Counted from the first letter of the stretch, positions 16,187 through 24,171 are shown. The stretch: 47,305 nucleotides of DNA from Alphaproteobacteria bacterium (GCA_024275825.1 JAJRYK010000050.1:1-47305), one strand, 5' to 3'. The notes: a model not told the origin generated them from the sequence alone. Numbers and translations: made by a program.

Positions 16187-16221
16187 CTTAGTCCGGCCCT
16201 AGAGTTGGGCTAAGTTTTTTT
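16187..16221 (+). terminator. Terminator-like hairpin after rpoA
   Basis: CTTAGTCC (16187-16194) pairs with GGGCTAAG (16207-16214, one G-T pair) and seven T follow. This looks like an intrinsic terminator or attenuator between rpoA and rplQ. The 151-base gap then holds GGATC-GTTGT-GATCC and CTCAC-AC-GTGAG hairpins before rplQ. rplQ may be expressed partly from its own promoter, though I cannot name one with confidence. Confidence 0.65.
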
Positions 16222-16327
16222 ACAGGATCGTTGTGATCCGCCCCCGTTTTTAATCTGCATTAGGATGCTGGCGGGAAATTTAATGGTTCTCACACGTGAG
16301 ACCGCTTGAAGACGAAGGGAAAATGCA

Positions 16328-16963
16328 ATGAAGCATCGCATTAAACAACGTAAACTTAATCGTACCACGCCTCACCGTAAGGCGATGCTCGCTAATATGG
16401 CGGCCTCTTTGATTAAGCACGAGCAGATCGTGACAACTTTGCCCAAAGCCAAAGAATTAAGACCCTATATTGAAAAACTGATCACGATGGGCAAGCAAGC
16501 TAATGACAAGTCTGCAAGCGCGCTGTCCAAGCGTCGTCAAGCGATCGCGAGAATGCGCGATAAGGAGCAAGTCAAAAAGATATTTGATGTGCTGGCCGAG
16601 CGCTATGCAGACCGTCCCGGCGGTTATACCCGCGTGCTAAAGGCCGGTTTCCGCTATGGCGATTGCGCGCCGATGGCTGTGATTGAGCTGGTTGACCGTG
16701 ATGAAAGCGCCAAGGGCAAGGACTCTGGCCCGGTATTTGGTGATGATGAAGAAGACTTCGCCCCCGGCGCGTCTGAAGAAATGAAAGAAAAACAGGCCGA
16801 GAAGAAAGCTGATAAGGCCGAAGAAAAGCCAAAAGCTAAAACCGCGCCAAAAGCGACAGGCGGCAGCGCCAAAGCCAAAAAAGATCAAGCAAAATCCGCC
16901 GGCGCAAACAAATCCAGCAAAACCAGCAAAACAACCTCTTCCGCCCCGCAGAAGAAGATTTAA
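16328..16963 (+). CDS. rplQ: 50S ribosomal protein L17 with long charged tail
   Basis: L17 sits near the tunnel exit. The core is canonical: [46 protein letters not shown], and [28 protein letters not shown] ending near residue 123. The protein has 211 residues, so about 88 are extra; E. coli L17 has 127. The tail first has an acidic patch ([16 protein letters not shown]), then a Lys/Ala/Ser/Thr-rich stretch ([20 protein letters not shown] and on). It is likely disordered. GAAGGGAAAATGCA precedes the ATG. A terminator follows. Confidence 0.96.
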   Translation: MKHRIKQRKLNRTTPHRKAMLANMAASLIKHEQIVTTLPKAKELRPYIEKLITMGKQANDKSASALSKRRQAIARMRDKEQVKKIFDVLAERYADRPGGYTRVLKAGFRYGDCAPMAVIELVDRDESAKGKDSGPVFGDDEEDFAPGASEEMKEKQAEKKADKAEEKPKAKTAPKATGGSAKAKKDQAKSAGANKSSKTSKTTSSAPQKKI

Positions 16964-16993
16964 AGGGTTTAGCACTATAGTGAATTTTAGGAA

Positions 16994-17017
16994 AGCGGCT
17001 TAAGGGCCGCTTTTTTA
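16994..17017 (+). terminator. Intrinsic terminator after rplQ
   Basis: AGCGGC (16994-16999) pairs with GCCGCT (17006-17011) around TTAAGG, followed by TTTTTTATT. It ends the alpha operon. Its 3' edge overlaps the end of the minus-strand winged-helix reading frame, so the two genes converge on it. Confidence 0.85.
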
Positions 17018-17262
17018 TTGTGGAGATAGTGGAGGAGGTTTTTTAGCCTGGTCTGGAGTCATTATATAGTGCTCTCCATCTCCTGTACGTGTAACAGAGC
17101 CTTCTTTTACAAGGTATTTTAAAGCACGATCAACGCCATGATCGAGCGCACTTTTTTTCGAAGATGATCGGCTGTTAAACCTTTCTTACCAGCACGGTCT
17201 AACCAAGAGGTTATAGTTGATAATTCAAATGGTGAGCGTAATGGTTTTTCTTCTTCTGACAT
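17015..17262 (-). pseudogene. Small winged-helix protein split by a frameshift at an A7 run
   Basis: On the minus strand, ATG at 17262 (AAAGGAAATACA before it, a good ribosome-binding site) opens MSEEEKPLRSPFELSTITSW then LDRAGKKGLTADHLRKK. In that frame translation stops at 17119-17121 after 47 residues. At the A7 run (17152-17158) the -1 frame continues SALDHGVDRALKYLVKEGSV then TRTGDGEHYIMTPDQ and ends in TAA at 17015-17017. Joined, this gives 82 residues with a helix-turn-helix and a wing (VKEGSVTRTGDGEHYIMT) typical of small winged-helix DNA-binding proteins. Possible explanations are programmed -1 slippage at A-AAA-AAA, a sequencing indel, or a decayed gene. Confidence 0.65.
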
Positions 17263-17320
17263 TGTATTTCCTTTGGTTGAAAGGTTTTTTTGCCATAGTA
17301 TTTAGCGCAATGTCAAGAAT

Positions 17321-18259
17321 TTATGTAATTTTAATATTATCCAGCAGCCGCGTTTCCCCCACCCATCCCGCAGCCAGGCGGCGATCCCAGCGCTCTTCTA
17401 TATAGTCGATTTTGTCGAAACCGGCGGTGAGGAGGGCGCTTTTTGCGGCTTCTGGGTCGGGGGTGTCTCGTAGGATTACATTCATCTGCTGCGCAATGGC
17501 CAGCTCGCTTTCCGATAGATAGGCATTGCGCGAGGATAGGGCCAGGCCGTGATCATCGCGCATCGTTGGGCCGCCGATGATTTCGATGGGCAGGTTTTGG
17601 CGCTCCACCATCTCGCGGATGACCATTAATTGCTGGTAATCCTTTTCGCCAAAGACAGCCATATCAGGCTGCACATGATCAAACAGGCGGCGCACGATTG
17701 TGGCAACGCCGTGGAAGAAATGGGGGCGGAAATCTGCGTCCAGCCCTGCGCCCGCTCGCCCTGCATCCATATCGATTTTTACGCCATCGGGATAGAGCTC
17801 GGCCTCTTGCGGCAGATAAACCAAATGCGCGCCTGCGGCTTCAAGTTTTTCTAGATCGCTATCTATATCACGCGGATAGCTTTCAAAATCCTCGTGCGGC
17901 GCAAATTGGGCGGGGTTCACATAGATGCTAACCACCACGCGATCGGCATGCTCCAACGCAAGCTTAACCAGTGATAAATGTCCCTCATGCAGCGCGCCCA
18001 TGGTTGGCACGAAGCCGGTTTTTAGTTCCGCGTCTTTCCATTTGTTATTTATTTTGCATAATGCGGCCATGGAAAGGGCGGTGGGAATGGAGGAAGGGGG
18101 AGGCGCCGCTGGAGTCTGTGTGGGTGCCGTCGACGTTTTTGTGGCCGCCGCTGGAGTCTGTAGTGCTGCCGTTAGAGTCTGTGGAGGCGCCGTTGGGGGA
18201 GGCGTGGCGCTGTTTCTAGTAGCATTGTCGGATGAGCTTGAATTAGATGGGCCTGACAT
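17321..18259 (-). CDS. panC: Pantothenate synthetase with low-complexity N-terminal extension
   Basis: Joins pantoate and beta-alanine using ATP, the last step to pantothenate. Motifs are GFVPTMGALHEGHLSL (residues 82-97, with the nucleotide-binding HEGH), VSIYVNPAQFAPHEDFESYPR, FHGVATIVRRLFDHVQPDMAVFGEKDYQQL and LALSSRNAYLSESE. The enzyme normally begins about 20-25 residues before GFVPTMG. Here the frame continues about 63 residues upstream with Ser/Thr/Pro/Ala repeats (TQTPAAPPP, LQTPAAATKT). The ATG at 18259 is three bases after the panB stop, favouring coupling. The internal Met at codon 64 (18070) is an alternative without a clear ribosome-binding site. Confidence 0.93.
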   Translation of the reverse strand: MSGPSNSSSSDNATRNSATPPPTAPPQTLTAALQTPAAATKTSTAPTQTPAAPPPSSIPTALSMAALCKINNKWKDAELKTGFVPTMGALHEGHLSLVKLALEHADRVVVSIYVNPAQFAPHEDFESYPRDIDSDLEKLEAAGAHLVYLPQEAELYPDGVKIDMDAGRAGAGLDADFRPHFFHGVATIVRRLFDHVQPDMAVFGEKDYQQLMVIREMVERQNLPIEIIGGPTMRDDHGLALSSRNAYLSESELAIAQQMNVILRDTPDPEAAKSALLTAGFDKIDYIEERWDRRLAAGWVGETRLLDNIKIT

Positions 18260-18262
18260 GGC

Positions 18263-19096
18263 TTAAGCGCTCTTTTTCGTGCGCGGCGCGTCTTCGGCGG
18301 GCGCGTGATAGATGTGCGCATCGCCGGGAAAGGCGCGGGCGCGGACTTCGCTGGCATAGGTTTGGACAGCGCCCTCTATGTCGTCGCGCATATGGGCGTA
18401 GTGCTTGACGAATTTCGGCGTGTGACCATCGAGCAGGCCGAGCATATCCTCGGTCACCAGAATTTGTCCATCACACGTGGCAGATGCCCCAATGCCGATG
18501 GTGGGAATGGTCAAGATTTTGGTGAGCGCCGCGGCGACGGGCTCGATCGTGCCTTCAATCACCACGGCGAAGGCCCCGGCGGTTTCGACCGCTTTGGCAT
18601 CGGCGTGGAGGCGCGCGATCTGGTCATCGCTCTTGCCCTTTACGCGGAACTTCCCATCGGCGACAGATTGCGGGGTCAGGCCGATATGGGCCATGACGGG
18701 GATGTTGTTTTCGGTAAGGGTCTGGATCGCAGGGGCCATGCTCACGCCGCCCTCTAACTTCACTGCATGCGCGCCGGTCTCTGTCATGATGCGCTGGGCG
18801 CTGCTCAGCGCTTGGGGGGGGCTGTCTTCGTATGTGCCAAAGGGCATATCCACCACCACGAACGTATCACCATTGCGGCGCATGACGGCGCGGCCGTGAT
18901 TGATCATCATCTCCAGCGTGACCTCGCGCGTTGAGCTCATGCCATAGAGCGTCATGCCGAGGCTGTCCCCGACGAGGATGAGATCCACATGCGGCGCAAT
19001 TATAGACGCTATTGACGCGGTATAGGCCGTTAGGCAAACCAGCGGTGCGGGCTGGTTTTTATGTGCGGCGATATCGCTGAGTGTTTTATGAGCCAT
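18263..19096 (-). CDS. panB: 3-methyl-2-oxobutanoate hydroxymethyltransferase
   Basis: Forms ketopantoate from 2-oxoisovalerate and 5,10-methylene-tetrahydrofolate, first step of the pantothenate branch. From Met 19096 the protein has 277 residues. It has VCLTAYTASIASIIAPHVDL, LILVGDSLGMTLYGMSST, VVVDMPFGTYEDSP, GAHAVKLEGG, VMAHIGLTPQS and GIGASATCDGQILVTEDMLG, all family motifs. An ATG at 19120 is in frame, but AAAGAGGGG lies about nine bases before 19096, so I prefer that start. Order panB-panC with a three-base gap indicates an operon. panD and panE are not in the window. Confidence 0.97.
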   Translation of the reverse strand: MAHKTLSDIAAHKNQPAPLVCLTAYTASIASIIAPHVDLILVGDSLGMTLYGMSSTREVTLEMMINHGRAVMRRNGDTFVVVDMPFGTYEDSPPQALSSAQRIMTETGAHAVKLEGGVSMAPAIQTLTENNIPVMAHIGLTPQSVADGKFRVKGKSDDQIARLHADAKAVETAGAFAVVIEGTIEPVAAALTKILTIPTIGIGASATCDGQILVTEDMLGLLDGHTPKFVKHYAHMRDDIEGAVQTYASEVRARAFPGDAHIYHAPAEDAPRTKKSA

Positions 19097-19195
19097 AAGC
19101 CCGCCCCTCTTTTTAAGCATTGATAAGAGCTATGATTATCAGAGTTTCGGGCGGAATTCTAGGGGGTTTTGGTGGTGGGGCTTATTGTGCGCAAG

Positions 19196-19411
19196 TTAGG
19201 CTGCGTCGTTATGCTCTAAACCGTGTTCTTGAGGGCTGATATACCAAGGTTGGCTTTCGAGGCTAAGCATCAATGCCGGACCCCATTCATCTTCCACGGG
19301 ACGTTTTTTTGGAGCAGAGGTGTTGTAATCTTGCCAAAACTGTCTCTCGCCTTCTTCGCCTTGAGCTTTGTCGGCTGTACCAGAAATTTTTACGAATGAT
19401 GTTGTAGACAT
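19196..19411 (-). CDS. Unknown 71-residue protein
   Basis: I do not recognise this gene. The ATG at 19411 has AAAGGTTAAAAAA upstream, a plausible ribosome-binding site. The product begins MSTTSFVKISGTADKAQGEE and contains GERQFWQDYNTSAPKKRPVE. It ends ALMLSLESQPWYISPQEHGL and a short polar tail. It is rich in Trp, Gln and Glu, soluble, with no signal peptide. It stands alone between panB and another small unknown gene on the same strand. A short real protein is more likely than chance, because the start context is good and no other gene overlaps. Confidence 0.6.
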   Translation of the reverse strand: MSTTSFVKISGTADKAQGEEGERQFWQDYNTSAPKKRPVEDEWGPALMLSLESQPWYISPQEHGLEHNDAA

Positions 19412-19500
19412 TTTTTAACCTTTCATGATTACTTGCAGTATACACGAAAAGGGGTGGGAAGTCAAATGATATGGGGGTAAGTTGTTGATTTTACGTTATT

Positions 19501-19923
19501 TTATGCGGCGATGTTGGGTGCGGGTGCGTCCGGGTTTTGTGTGGTTGGGGCGGCATTTTTTGCGGGCGCGGCGATCTCGCTTTTTGGCGTTCCATCTTTG
19601 TTGTAATTATTTATGTTATGAGGAGCCGGTCCCGCAGAACTTTTGTTGAATGCCGGTTTGGCAGTGGCTAACCCTAAGGCTATTAATATGTTGAACATGC
19701 CTAACCTGCTGGTAACACAGTTGGAAGCCCAGTTCAAAACCATCTGAAGGCCGTGGAGGGTGTCTTCACCATCTCCCGCACTAGCACTCTGAGCGCCTTT
19801 TGAAGCGCCCTGATGTCTGCCTAAATTTCTTCTAAGTGCTTGATTTACACCGCTTGACCCGCCGGGCTTATTACTATCACTAGCAACCGCATTACGTTGT
19901 CCTGCAACTGAGCTAGTACTCAT
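19501..19923 (-). CDS. Unknown 140-residue polar protein with one hydrophobic segment
   Basis: I do not recognise this gene. It begins MSTSSVAGQRNAVASDSNKP, is rich in Ser, Gly, Ala and Asn, and has one hydrophobic stretch SRLGMFNILIALGLATAKPA (about residues 72-91) that could be a membrane span. The Ala/Pro-rich tail contains AAPAKNAAPTTQNPDAPAPN. There is no N-terminal signal peptide. GGAGATTTAGATG lies at the start, so GGAG can serve as the ribosome-binding site. It could be a small membrane-anchored protein with disordered ends. Confidence 0.55.
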   Translation of the reverse strand: MSTSSVAGQRNAVASDSNKPGGSSGVNQALRRNLGRHQGASKGAQSASAGDGEDTLHGLQMVLNWASNCVTSRLGMFNILIALGLATAKPAFNKSSAGPAPHNINNYNKDGTPKSEIAAPAKNAAPTTQNPDAPAPNIAA

Positions 19924-20064
19924 CTAAATCTCCATATAATCATTCTTCCATTATAGTATAAATCAGTCTCAAAAGTCCAAAAATCGTTTGATTATGGCGA
20001 TAAAAGCTTGTTTTTCAAACCTTTGCGCGGCATGATGGGCGCTGATTATTTGAAGGATTTTACC

Positions 20065-21666
20065 ATGATTGACATGAAAGACATTGTGGCGCTGTGTAAG
20101 CGTCGGGGCTTTATTTTTCCGGCGAGCGACATTTATGGTGGGCTTAACGGGTTTTGGGACTTTGGACCTCTGGGTGTGGAGCTGAAGAATAATCTGCGCG
20201 ATCGCTGGTGGAAAGACATGGTGGTCACCCCGCCCATTGGGCCGGACGGCACGCCGCTTCAGATTGTTGGTCTTGATAGCGCGATTATCCAAAACCCAAA
20301 AACATGGGAGGCTAGCGGGCATCTTGATGGGTTTTCTGACCCCATGCAAAAATGTTCCGGTTGCGGTCATTTGGTACGTGAAGACCATCTTTGGGATATT
20401 TTGACGACCAGTAGTCGTTGGTTTGATTCGGCGCTTCAGGAGTTTGAGCCTGTTACCGGAGGCATAGATTCACCGAGATTGATGAGTTGGGCGAAATCAA
20501 AGGGAAAAAAGTTAGCGCCCAATCTGGCACTGGTCAAAAATCCGGAGGTTGTTTTATCCTTTTTGGCAACGCGCATAAATGGGCAACCGGATGCGCCGCC
20601 GGATGTGCAGGAAATATTTAGGCATTTGGCAACGGGGCAATTGCATGAAACGGGTCTTCAGGAACCATGCCCGCTATGTGGCGGTACGTTAGGTGAGGCT
20701 GCGCCGTTTAAGCTGATGTTTGAGTCCAATACTGGTGTAGAGCAGGGGCCAGACAGCAAGGTTTACCTCCGCCCCGAAACTGCGCAGGGGATATTCCTGA
20801 ACTTCAAGAACGTGATGGACTCCACGCGCGTGCGCATGCCCTTTGGCATTGCGCAGGTGGGCAAGGCGTTCCGTAACGAGGTCACGCCGCGCAACTTTAT
20901 CTTTCGGGGCCGCGAGTTTGAGCAGATGGAGATGGAGTGGTTTTGTCACCCGGATGAGGCCGCAAAATGGTATGAGTTCTGGATTGCCGAGCGTAAGGCT
21001 TGGTGGCGTTCTGTCGGTCTATCCGACGATAACATCCTGATGCGCAAGCATGAGACTGATGAGTTGGCGCACTATGCCAAGGATGGTTTGGGCACCGTGG
21101 ATGTGGAGTATAAATTCCCCTTCACCGCGCCGGGCTATGGCGAGCTGGAGGGCGTTGCGCATCGCGGTGACTTTGATCTGGCGCAGCATCAGGCGCATTC
21201 CGGGCAAAAGCTGGAATATCTGGATCAGGCCAGAGATAATGAGCGCTATATGCCGCACGTGATTGAGCCTGCGGCGGGCTTAACGCGCGGGGTGCTGGCG
21301 CTGATCTGTGAGGCCTATATTGTGGATGAAAACCGCCCGTCCGGCGTATATCTAAACTTCACCCCCGCCATGGCACCGAAAAAGGCCGCTATTTTACCGC
21401 TGAGCGCAAAGCCGGAACATGTGGAGCCTGCGACAAAGCTGTATCTGGCGCTGCGCGAGGATTTCGCGGTGGATCTGGATATCAAGCAAAATATCGGCAA
21501 GCGCTACGCCAGACAGGACGAGATCGGCACGCCATACTGCTTCACCATTGATAACGACACGGTCGCCGACGGCACAGTGACAGTGCGCGACAGAAACACC
21601 ATGAACCAAGAGCGTGTTTCTATGGATAAGGTGGCAGAATATTTGCAGGAGAAAATGCGGGGTTAG
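20065..21666 (+). CDS. glyS: Glycyl-tRNA synthetase, single-chain (dimeric) class II type
   Basis: Charges tRNA-Gly. It belongs to the alpha2 GlyRS found in archaea, eukaryotes and some bacteria, not the GlyQ/GlyS tetramer. From ATG 20065 (GAAGG about eight bases before) it has 533 residues. DIVALCKRRGFIFPASDIYG and GFWDFGPLGVELKNN open the catalytic core. YLRPETAQGIFLNFKNV and PFGIAQVGKAFRNEVTPRNFIFRGREFEQMEMEWF are class II motifs 1/2. VIEPAAGLTRGVLALICEAY is motif 3, and KNIGKRYARQDEIGTPYCFTID-type sequence lies in the anticodon-binding domain. Cys pairs CSGCG and CPLCG bracket a segment of about 80 residues that I read as an insertion with possible zinc binding. An in-frame start at 20008 is rejected. 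Confidence 0.95.
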   Translation: MIDMKDIVALCKRRGFIFPASDIYGGLNGFWDFGPLGVELKNNLRDRWWKDMVVTPPIGPDGTPLQIVGLDSAIIQNPKTWEASGHLDGFSDPMQKCSGCGHLVREDHLWDILTTSSRWFDSALQEFEPVTGGIDSPRLMSWAKSKGKKLAPNLALVKNPEVVLSFLATRINGQPDAPPDVQEIFRHLATGQLHETGLQEPCPLCGGTLGEAAPFKLMFESNTGVEQGPDSKVYLRPETAQGIFLNFKNVMDSTRVRMPFGIAQVGKAFRNEVTPRNFIFRGREFEQMEMEWFCHPDEAAKWYEFWIAERKAWWRSVGLSDDNILMRKHETDELAHYAKDGLGTVDVEYKFPFTAPGYGELEGVAHRGDFDLAQHQAHSGQKLEYLDQARDNERYMPHVIEPAAGLTRGVLALICEAYIVDENRPSGVYLNFTPAMAPKKAAILPLSAKPEHVEPATKLYLALREDFAVDLDIKQNIGKRYARQDEIGTPYCFTIDNDTVADGTVTVRDRNTMNQERVSMDKVAEYLQEKMRG

Positions 21667-21684
21667 GTTATTCTATCTGGAGGG

Positions 21685-21957
21685 TTAAGGGCTGTATACG
21701 ACAATCTTGAGTTCATCTCGACGGCTGTGTGGTTTATGAATGCTGATTGTTTTTGCGCCTAACTTTTTGAATATTATTGTTAAGCCATCGATGTTGTCTT
21801 GATTGCTCTCGATCCCTGTGTGGAGCTTGTTTCCACAGCTCGCGATAGGTGCGGTTGAATCGTCAGATGTCCATACTTCATGACTTGCGAGATGTTCTAT
21901 CCTTTTTATCAAACATTTGCGAGGTCCAGGAAAGCTGCCCTCAAGTTGAATAATCAT
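21685..21957 (-). CDS. Unknown 90-residue protein
   Basis: I do not recognise this gene. It starts MIIQLEGSFPGPRKCLIKRI and has EVWTSDDSTAPIASCGNKLH. It ends KTISIHKPHSRRDELKIVVY followed by SP. The predicted pattern is beta-rich. There are two cysteines and no signal or membrane span. Its ATG overlaps the stop of the upstream small gene (ATGA), which suggests a translationally coupled pair. It converges on glyS, 19 bases away. The composition looks like coding sequence, but no family is apparent. Confidence 0.55.
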   Translation of the reverse strand: MIIQLEGSFPGPRKCLIKRIEHLASHEVWTSDDSTAPIASCGNKLHTGIESNQDNIDGLTIIFKKLGAKTISIHKPHSRRDELKIVVYSP

Positions 21958-22151
21958 GTTCTATCCTTTAAATCAAAATTCTGGCCGGTCTCTTGCGGGC
22001 CTGGTTGAGCGGCTACAGCGCCGCGGGTTTCGGCTGAGTTTCTTTTTACAGGCGGTTGTTGTTGTTGTTGTTGTTCAGGCAGACAGGCGGCCAACCCAAA
22101 ATAGGGCAGGGCGGTTGTTCCAGCATTTGATGTCACTACTAACATTGTCAT
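21954..22151 (-). CDS. Possible 65-residue protein with a Gln6 tract
   Basis: The frame reads MTMLVVTSNAGTTALPYFGL, then AACLPEQQQQQQPP and a polar tail. The six glutamines come from a (GTT) run on the plus strand (about 22054-22073), so this is a coding trinucleotide repeat. The stop overlaps the start of the 21957 gene by four bases. I see no ribosome-binding site before ATG 22151 (GCTTAAATT), so the start is doubtful. It may be a short real upstream gene of a two-gene unit, or leader sequence. Confidence 0.35.
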   Translation of the reverse strand: MTMLVVTSNAGTTALPYFGLAACLPEQQQQQQPPVKRNSAETRGAVAAQPGPQETGQNFDLKDRT

Positions 22152-22163
22152 AATTTAAGCAAT

Positions 22164-23105
22164 CTACACCAAAGCCTGCGCTTGACGCAAGATATTTTCT
22201 GCCTCTTTCGTATATTCGCCATTATCATTGTGCAGAATAAGTCCCGGATGCAGGGTCGCTGGGCTTTTGCGGTGTTTTATGGTGCGGATGATGACGCGCT
22301 TGGCGGGGGCGTTTGCTTTTGGCCAGAGGGGGATGATCTCGGTTGCGCCAAAGCTTTTCCCAAGGGCGCGGATGATCTGGTCGGTGCGGTCGGCGCGGTG
22401 GATCATGGTAAGCGCTGCGCCGGATTTCAGTGCGTTGAAGGCGGCTTTGATCCAGTCTTCCAGCGTGGTGTCGTCTATATGGCCATTGGCGATCGCGCGC
22501 GCCTTGTCGGGGGAGGGCGTGTGCGTGCCTTCGTTTAAGAAGGGCGGGTTGCAGATGACATGATCAACGCCGATGGGCAGCTCTGTGCCATTTGGTAGAA
22601 GGGCTTTACCGTCTTGATTTAATTTTACATAACGCAATATAGGGGCGTGATGGAAGAGGGCATGGGTGATGCTCTTATTGGAACTGGCGTTGCTGTTGAG
22701 GTTGCTGTTATTGCTGTTGGGGCTGGTGATGTTGCTGTCGCGGTTGTGATTATTGGTGCTGCTGGCGTTGTCGGGGCTGGGGTGTTTGGTGGCATTGCTG
22801 GTGGTGGTTTTAGCCGCGTTAAGCTCTGCATTTTCTTTGGCTAGAGCAATATAGTTTTCCTGGATATCAATGCCGGTAAGGCGCGCCCCCGGCACGCGCG
22901 CCAAAACGCACAGCCCAGCAGAGCCAATGCCGCAGCCCAGATCAAGAACGTGATCCCCCGCCTTGGCCCAGCAGGCCGCAGCGAGCATGACGCTATCCAG
23001 CCCCGGACGGAAGCCATTTTTGGGCGCTTTTAGCTGCACGCGCTGGCCGAGCAGAGATATCTCTTCCGTTTCAGTGGTGATATGTTTAGAACCTTGTTGT
23101 ATCAT
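22164..23105 (-). CDS. TrmN6-like N6-adenine methyltransferase with Asn/Ser-rich insert
   Basis: A class I SAM methyltransferase resembling YfiC/TrmN6, which methylates A37 of tRNA1(Val). From ATG 23105 (313 residues) it has GQRVQLKAPKNGFRPGLDSV, the SAM-binding VLDLGCGIGSAGLCVLAR (about residues 53-70), LTGIDIQENYIALAKENAEL, the catalytic CNPPF (about 185-189), and a C-terminal strand region with PAKRVIIRTIKH. Residues about 99-145 are a Ser/Asn-rich insertion (NNHNRDSNITSPNSNNSNLN in the middle) absent from the family fold, placed between the SAM domain's second strand and the NPPF strand. A TTG at 23141 is in frame. The tRNA target is inferred. Confidence 0.85.
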   Translation of the reverse strand: MIQQGSKHITTETEEISLLGQRVQLKAPKNGFRPGLDSVMLAAACWAKAGDHVLDLGCGIGSAGLCVLARVPGARLTGIDIQENYIALAKENAELNAAKTTTSNATKHPSPDNASSTNNHNRDSNITSPNSNNSNLNSNASSNKSITHALFHHAPILRYVKLNQDGKALLPNGTELPIGVDHVICNPPFLNEGTHTPSPDKARAIANGHIDDTTLEDWIKAAFNALKSGAALTMIHRADRTDQIIRALGKSFGATEIIPLWPKANAPAKRVIIRTIKHRKSPATLHPGLILHNDNGEYTKEAENILRQAQALV

Positions 23106-23164
23106 ATAGGCGCATTTTGCCGGAAAATGGCTGTGGGTCAAGTGTTTTAGGTGGGGACGGGGGG

Positions 23165-24097
23165 TTAGCCGTTATATCCGCGATGTTCTCTGTAAAGCTG
23201 GTTTGTTCGGCGCTGGTTAGGGGCGCTTTCGTTTGTATTCTCACCATACATGCTGAGTGGGCTTTTTAGGTCGGCCATGAGCATAATCTCGACGGGGCTT
23301 TGGATGTTGAATAGGCCGAAGGGGTTGCGGGGGCTTTGTCTTACCAGGCTGTTGCTGGTGAAGCCTGCGCTATTTTTGGCGCTGTAGATTTCCATGAGGT
23401 TGTTCATGGCGGCTAGGCTGTTATGGTTTTGTTGCAGCGTTGGCGCTGGTTTTGTTGGGGCTTGTGCGATTTGGATGTTTGCGGGGCTGCTTTCCTTCAC
23501 ATCAAACTTTTTATCAAAGAAGGCGTAGACTTCATCCAGCGTTTTGGCGCGGCCTGTGCTTTGGTCGTAAAAGACGTTTTTATTGGCTTTGGCGGCTTTG
23601 GGGAACAAGAGCGCGGCCTGTTGCAGCGGGTTTTCATTGCGGGCATTCAGGAAGCTGGCCGCGCCGCCAGCGCCCATGAAATGCGCAAAATATAGCTCAG
23701 TTGAGCCGATTTCAATATTTGTGTGGCTCTTCAGAAATTTTTCGTTATCACTGGCAAGCTCAGCGGCCATAAGGGAGGCCGCCCGCGGGTCATTGCGCAT
23801 ATCGAGCAATTCGCCGCGGGTCTTACCATCCGTTTCAATGCCGTGTTTTGCACCGTATTTATCAACCATGCTTAGCCATGTGCGCTCGATGAATTGATAC
23901 AGGCCGGATGCGGAGCTGGTTTTGGCTTTTGCGGCGGGATCAAAGCTGCTCTCGGCGCTGGCTTGCTGCACCAGATAGGCAAAATTAACCCCGGTTTTGC
24001 TGCTGGCCTGCTCTATAGCGCCCATAACGCCCGCCGAAGCGCGGCTGGCCAGAGAGGCTAAGGCATTGTTTTGTATGTTATTTATTAAATTTGTCAT
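23165..24097 (-). CDS. Lytic transglycosylase (SLT domain)
   Basis: Cleaves peptidoglycan glycan strands. The N-terminal half holds an SLT-like catalytic domain: FAYLVQQASAESSFDPAAKA with the catalytic glutamate at residue 49, SSASGLYQFIERTWLSMVDK, and the later ELYFAHFMGAGGAASFL block. The second half (about residues 200-310) is polar and unrecognised. No classical signal peptide is seen, so export may be by another route or the protein may act locally. ATG 24097 follows AAATTATTGATTTAACGCTG-like AT-rich sequence without a strong ribosome-binding site. The gene is divergent from the acyl-CoA dehydrogenase. The domain type is typical of alphaproteobacterial transglycosylases. Confidence 0.87.
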   Translation of the reverse strand: MTNLINNIQNNALASLASRASAGVMGAIEQASSKTGVNFAYLVQQASAESSFDPAAKAKTSSASGLYQFIERTWLSMVDKYGAKHGIETDGKTRGELLDMRNDPRAASLMAAELASDNEKFLKSHTNIEIGSTELYFAHFMGAGGAASFLNARNENPLQQAALLFPKAAKANKNVFYDQSTGRAKTLDEVYAFFDKKFDVKESSPANIQIAQAPTKPAPTLQQNHNSLAAMNNLMEIYSAKNSAGFTSNSLVRQSPRNPFGLFNIQSPVEIMLMADLKSPLSMYGENTNESAPNQRRTNQLYREHRGYNG

Positions 24098-24171
24098 GAA
24101 TAATGATTTCAGCGTTAAAAAATTCTATAATCATATTTGCAATGGTTGTGCCAACTTCATGAGGATTATAA

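Noticed and set aside
22647-22844. Plus-strand Val/Ala/Gly-rich frame
   Set aside because: It is the antisense shadow of the Asn/Ser-rich insert of the methyltransferase.
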